A stretch of DNA of 64,000 bases. It comes from Fictibacillus terranigra (GTDB lineage: Bacteria; Bacillota; Bacilli; Bacillales; Fictibacillaceae). The stretch is from positions 235,726 to 299,725 of the forward strand of contig NZ_JAUHLN010000006.1 of NCBI RefSeq assembly GCF_030412265.1. Reading direction: 5' to 3'. A model generated the notes under the pieces. That model saw only the letters and a program-made list of their open reading frames with translations, ran no database searches and was not told the DNA's origin. Positions 62,367-64,000 of this stretch are shown here, in pieces. Within the stretch, counting starts at the first letter, position 1; the number at the start of each line of letters is the position of its first letter. The translations under genes and the position numbers were made by a program.

Positions 62367-62451
62367 TGGTACCGGTGGTCGGGGTCGAACCGACACTCCC
62401 AAGGGAACACGATTTTGAGTCGTGCGCGTCTGCCAATTCCGCCACACCGGC
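62367..62451 (-). tRNA. tRNA-Leu (CAA)
   Basis: 85 bases including encoded CCA; long variable arm; anticodon CAA in GACTCAAAATC. Last gene of the cluster; its 3' 55 bases recur at 61592-61648. Confidence 0.95.
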
Positions 62452-62490
62452 ATGCAAATAAATCTTTAGGCAGTTTAAATTATAAAAATA

Positions 62491-62579
62491 TGGTGCCGAG
62501 GGCCGGACTCGAACCGGCACGGTAGTCACCTACCGCAGGATTTTAAGTCCTGTGTGTCTGCCAATTCCACCACCCCGGC
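62491..62579 (-). tRNA. tRNA-Leu (TAA)
   Basis: 89 bases with CCA, long variable arm, anticodon TAA in GACTTAAAATC. Confidence 0.95.
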
Positions 62580-62597
62580 GCTGGGGGAATTATGTAG

Positions 62598-62672
62598 TGG
62601 AGGCGGCAACCGGATTCGAACCGGTGGATAAGGGTTTTGCAGACCCTGGCCTTACCACTTGGCTATGCCGCC
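62598..62672 (-). tRNA. tRNA-Cys (GCA)
   Basis: 75 bases with CCA; anticodon GCA in GTCTGCAAAAC; GGTTCGAATCC T arm. Confidence 0.95.
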
Positions 62673-62689
62673 ATAACAGATCATATGAA

Positions 62690-62764
62690 TGGAGCGGAAG
62701 ACGGGATTCGAACCCGCGACCCCAACCTTGGCAAGGTTGTATTCTACCACTGAACTACTTCCGC
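62690..62764 (-). tRNA. tRNA-Gly (GCC)
   Basis: 75 bases with CCA; anticodon GCC in CTTGCCAAGG. Confidence 0.95.
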
Positions 62765-62769
62765 ATATA

Positions 62770-62844
62770 TGGCTGGGCTAGCAGGATTCGAACCTACGAG
62801 TGACGGAGTCAAAGTCCGTTGCCTTACCACTTGGCTATAGCCCA
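62770..62844 (-). tRNA. tRNA-Gln (TTG)
   Basis: 75 bases with CCA; anticodon TTG in GACTTTGACTC. Confidence 0.95.
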
Positions 62845-62850
62845 ATCATA

Positions 62851-62927
62851 TGGGGCGACCGATGGGAATCGAACCCACGAATGCCGGAACCACAATCCGG
62901 TGCGTTAACCACTTCGCCACGATCGCC
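62851..62927 (-). tRNA. tRNA-His (GTG)
   Basis: 77 bases with CCA and the extra 5' G typical of tRNA-His; anticodon GTG in GATTGTGGTTC. Confidence 0.95.
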
Positions 62928-62930
62928 ATA

Positions 62931-63004
62931 TGGCAGGGGCAGTAGGAATCGAACCCACACCAAAGGTTTTGGAGACCTTCGTTCTACCGTTAAACTATGC
63001 CCCT
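62931..63004 (-). tRNA. tRNA-Trp (CCA)
   Basis: 74 bases with CCA; anticodon CCA in GTCTCCAAAAC. Confidence 0.95.
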
Positions 63005-63033
63005 GAATCAGTTAATGTGCAATAAAAATTAGA

Positions 63034-63117
63034 TGGTGGAGGGGGACGGATTCGAACCGCCGAACCCAAAGGAGCGGATTTACAGTCCGCCGCGTTTAGC
63101 CACTTCGCTACCCCTCC
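63034..63117 (-). tRNA. tRNA-Tyr (GTA)
   Basis: 84 bases with CCA, long variable arm; anticodon GTA in GACTGTAAATC. Confidence 0.95.
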
Positions 63118-63194
63118 ATGAGAGACAAAATCTATTTTAATACAGATTCATCTATTCTTCAAGAAGTAATTTCTTACAGTTCTAAAAAGAAAAG

Positions 63195-63270
<76 letters not shown>

Positions 63271-63277
63271 ATAAAAA

Positions 63278-63353
<76 letters not shown>

Positions 63354-63357
63354 AAAA

Positions 63358-63433
63358 TGGCGGACCCGACCGGGGTCGAACCGGCGATCTCCTGCGTGAC
63401 AGGCAGGCATGTTAACCACTACACCACGAGTCC
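63358..63433 (-). tRNA. tRNA-Asp (GTC)
   Basis: 76 bases with CCA; anticodon GTC in GCCTGTCACGC. Confidence 0.95.
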
Positions 63434-63437
63434 ATTT

Positions 63438-63514
<77 letters not shown>

Positions 63515-63591
63515 ATGATATTTAGCTTACGGACGATATGTCCGAATATAAGACTGTTCTTCCTCTACAAGAGAGAAAAGATAAGTATTAA

Positions 63592-63667
63592 TGGTGGAGG
63601 ATGACGGGATCGAACCGCCGACCCCCTGCTTGTAAGGCAGGTGCTCTCCCAGCTGAGCTAATCCTCC
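63592..63667 (-). tRNA. tRNA-Val (TAC)
   Basis: 76 bases with CCA; anticodon TAC in GCCTTACAAGC. Confidence 0.95.
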
Positions 63668-63690
63668 AAAGAAGTGATATATGTATGAAA

Positions 63691-63765
63691 TGGTGACCCG
63701 TACGGGATTCGAACCCGTGTTACCGCCGTGAAAGGGCGGTGTCTTAACCGCTTGACCAACGGGCC
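63691..63765 (-). tRNA. tRNA-Glu (TTC)
   Basis: 75 bases with CCA; anticodon TTC in CCCTTTCACGG. Confidence 0.95.
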
Positions 63766-63770
63766 ACACA

Positions 63771-63861
63771 TGGCAGAGAAGAAGGGATTCGAACCCTCGC
63801 GCCGCGTTAGCGACCTACTCCCTTAGCAGGGGAGCCCCTTGAGCCACTTGGGTACTTCTCT
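63771..63861 (-). tRNA. tRNA-Ser (GCT)
   Basis: 91 bases with CCA, long variable arm; anticodon GCT in CCTGCTAAGG. Confidence 0.95.
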
Positions 63862-63867
63862 AAAATA

Positions 63868-63942
63868 TGGCTCCACAGGTAGGACTCGAACCTACGACCG
63901 ATCGGTTAACAGCCGATAGCTCTACCACTGAGCTACTGTGGA
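63868..63942 (-). tRNA. tRNA-Asn (GTT)
   Basis: 75 bases with CCA; anticodon GTT in GGCTGTTAACC. First tRNA after the 5S gene. Confidence 0.95.
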
Positions 63943-63951
63943 ATAATGTAA

Positions 63952-64000
63952 GCCTGGCAGCGTCCTACTCTTACAGGGGGAAGCCCCCAACTACCATCGG
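63952..64000 (-). rRNA. 5S rRNA, 3' end only
   Basis: The minus strand reads CCGATGGTAGTTGGGGGCTT...AGAGTAGGACGCTGCCAGGC, the conserved end of Bacillus 5S rRNA. The gene continues beyond the window, so an rRNA operon lies upstream of the tRNAs. Confidence 0.93.

Overview
The window is chromosomal DNA of an endospore-forming Bacillaceae, Bacillus sensu lato. The evidence is the sporulation genes (spoVR, prkA, yhbH, a YjcZ-type peptide), the B. subtilis-like block queG-yhbB-trmL...prkA...yhbH, a yhdQ/yhdP-like pair, the yhcW/yhcX genes, and a 16-tRNA cluster downstream of a 5S gene with the order of B. subtilis trnD. The species cannot be fixed from the sequence alone; a genus such as Fictibacillus or a Bacillus relative is possible.

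Layout. 1-3.6 kb: a DUF2157/GDYXXLXY pair, a small unknown protein, and a HemAT oxygen sensor gene broken by two one-base deletions. 3.6-7.8 kb: the heterodimeric multidrug exporter bmrC-bmrD behind a complete attenuator (promoter, 26-codon leader, terminator, competing antiterminator). 7.9-10.6 kb: ribE-ribBA-ribH under an FMN riboswitch, without ribD. 10.7-16 kb: an NfrA-type nitroreductase, a YdbP thioredoxin, a divergent DapF-like racemase, an aminopeptidase P, an Sm-like protein, a YjcZ peptide and YugP. 16-19 kb: an orphan modB, a zinc/cation efflux protein and a DUF2971 protein. 19-21 kb: cobT-bluB under a cobalamin riboswitch. 21-23.5 kb: feoA plus a FeoB naturally split into GTPase and permease. 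23.5-26 kb: a second riboflavin-type operon, GTP cyclohydrolase II paralogue-ribD-HAD phosphatase. 26-29 kb: spoVR, a DUF421 protein, a YnfA protein and a 44-aa peptide.

29.4-34 kb is a run of envelope genes on one strand: ChrB-like, polysaccharide deacetylase, DedA, MGDG-type glycosyltransferase, CorA, second DedA. 34-43.8 kb carries transporters (KtrB, two YitT-family proteins, GltT/GltP, a CNNM/HlyC protein), a MerR regulator with a frameshift just after its start, DUF202 and the phosphoglucomutase pgcA. 44-46.6 kb is yhcW - FosA-like VOC protein - yhcX. 46.8-56.7 kb holds a secreted metallo-beta-lactamase-fold protein, yhbH, a type I signal peptidase, prkA, trmL, yhbB, ogt, queG and a B3/B4 protein. 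56.8-61.2 kb carries a large YhgE/Pip protein and an APC permease.

61.5-64 kb is the tRNA cluster, all on the minus strand, running into the 3' end of a 5S rRNA gene at the window edge. A 57-bp copy of the 3' part of its last tRNA (Leu-CAA) lies 773 bp further downstream, followed by a second terminator. This looks like the scar of an integrated element that displaced the original end of the tRNA operon.

Themes: ligand- or ribosome-sensing leaders (FMN, cobalamin, bmr attenuator), flavin and corrinoid metabolism, metal transport (Fe, Zn, Mg, molybdate), envelope maintenance and sporulation. Three single-base losses in short homopolymers (two in hemAT, one in merR) are either real inactivations or consensus errors. 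No CRISPR array, insertion sequence or obvious defence island was seen.
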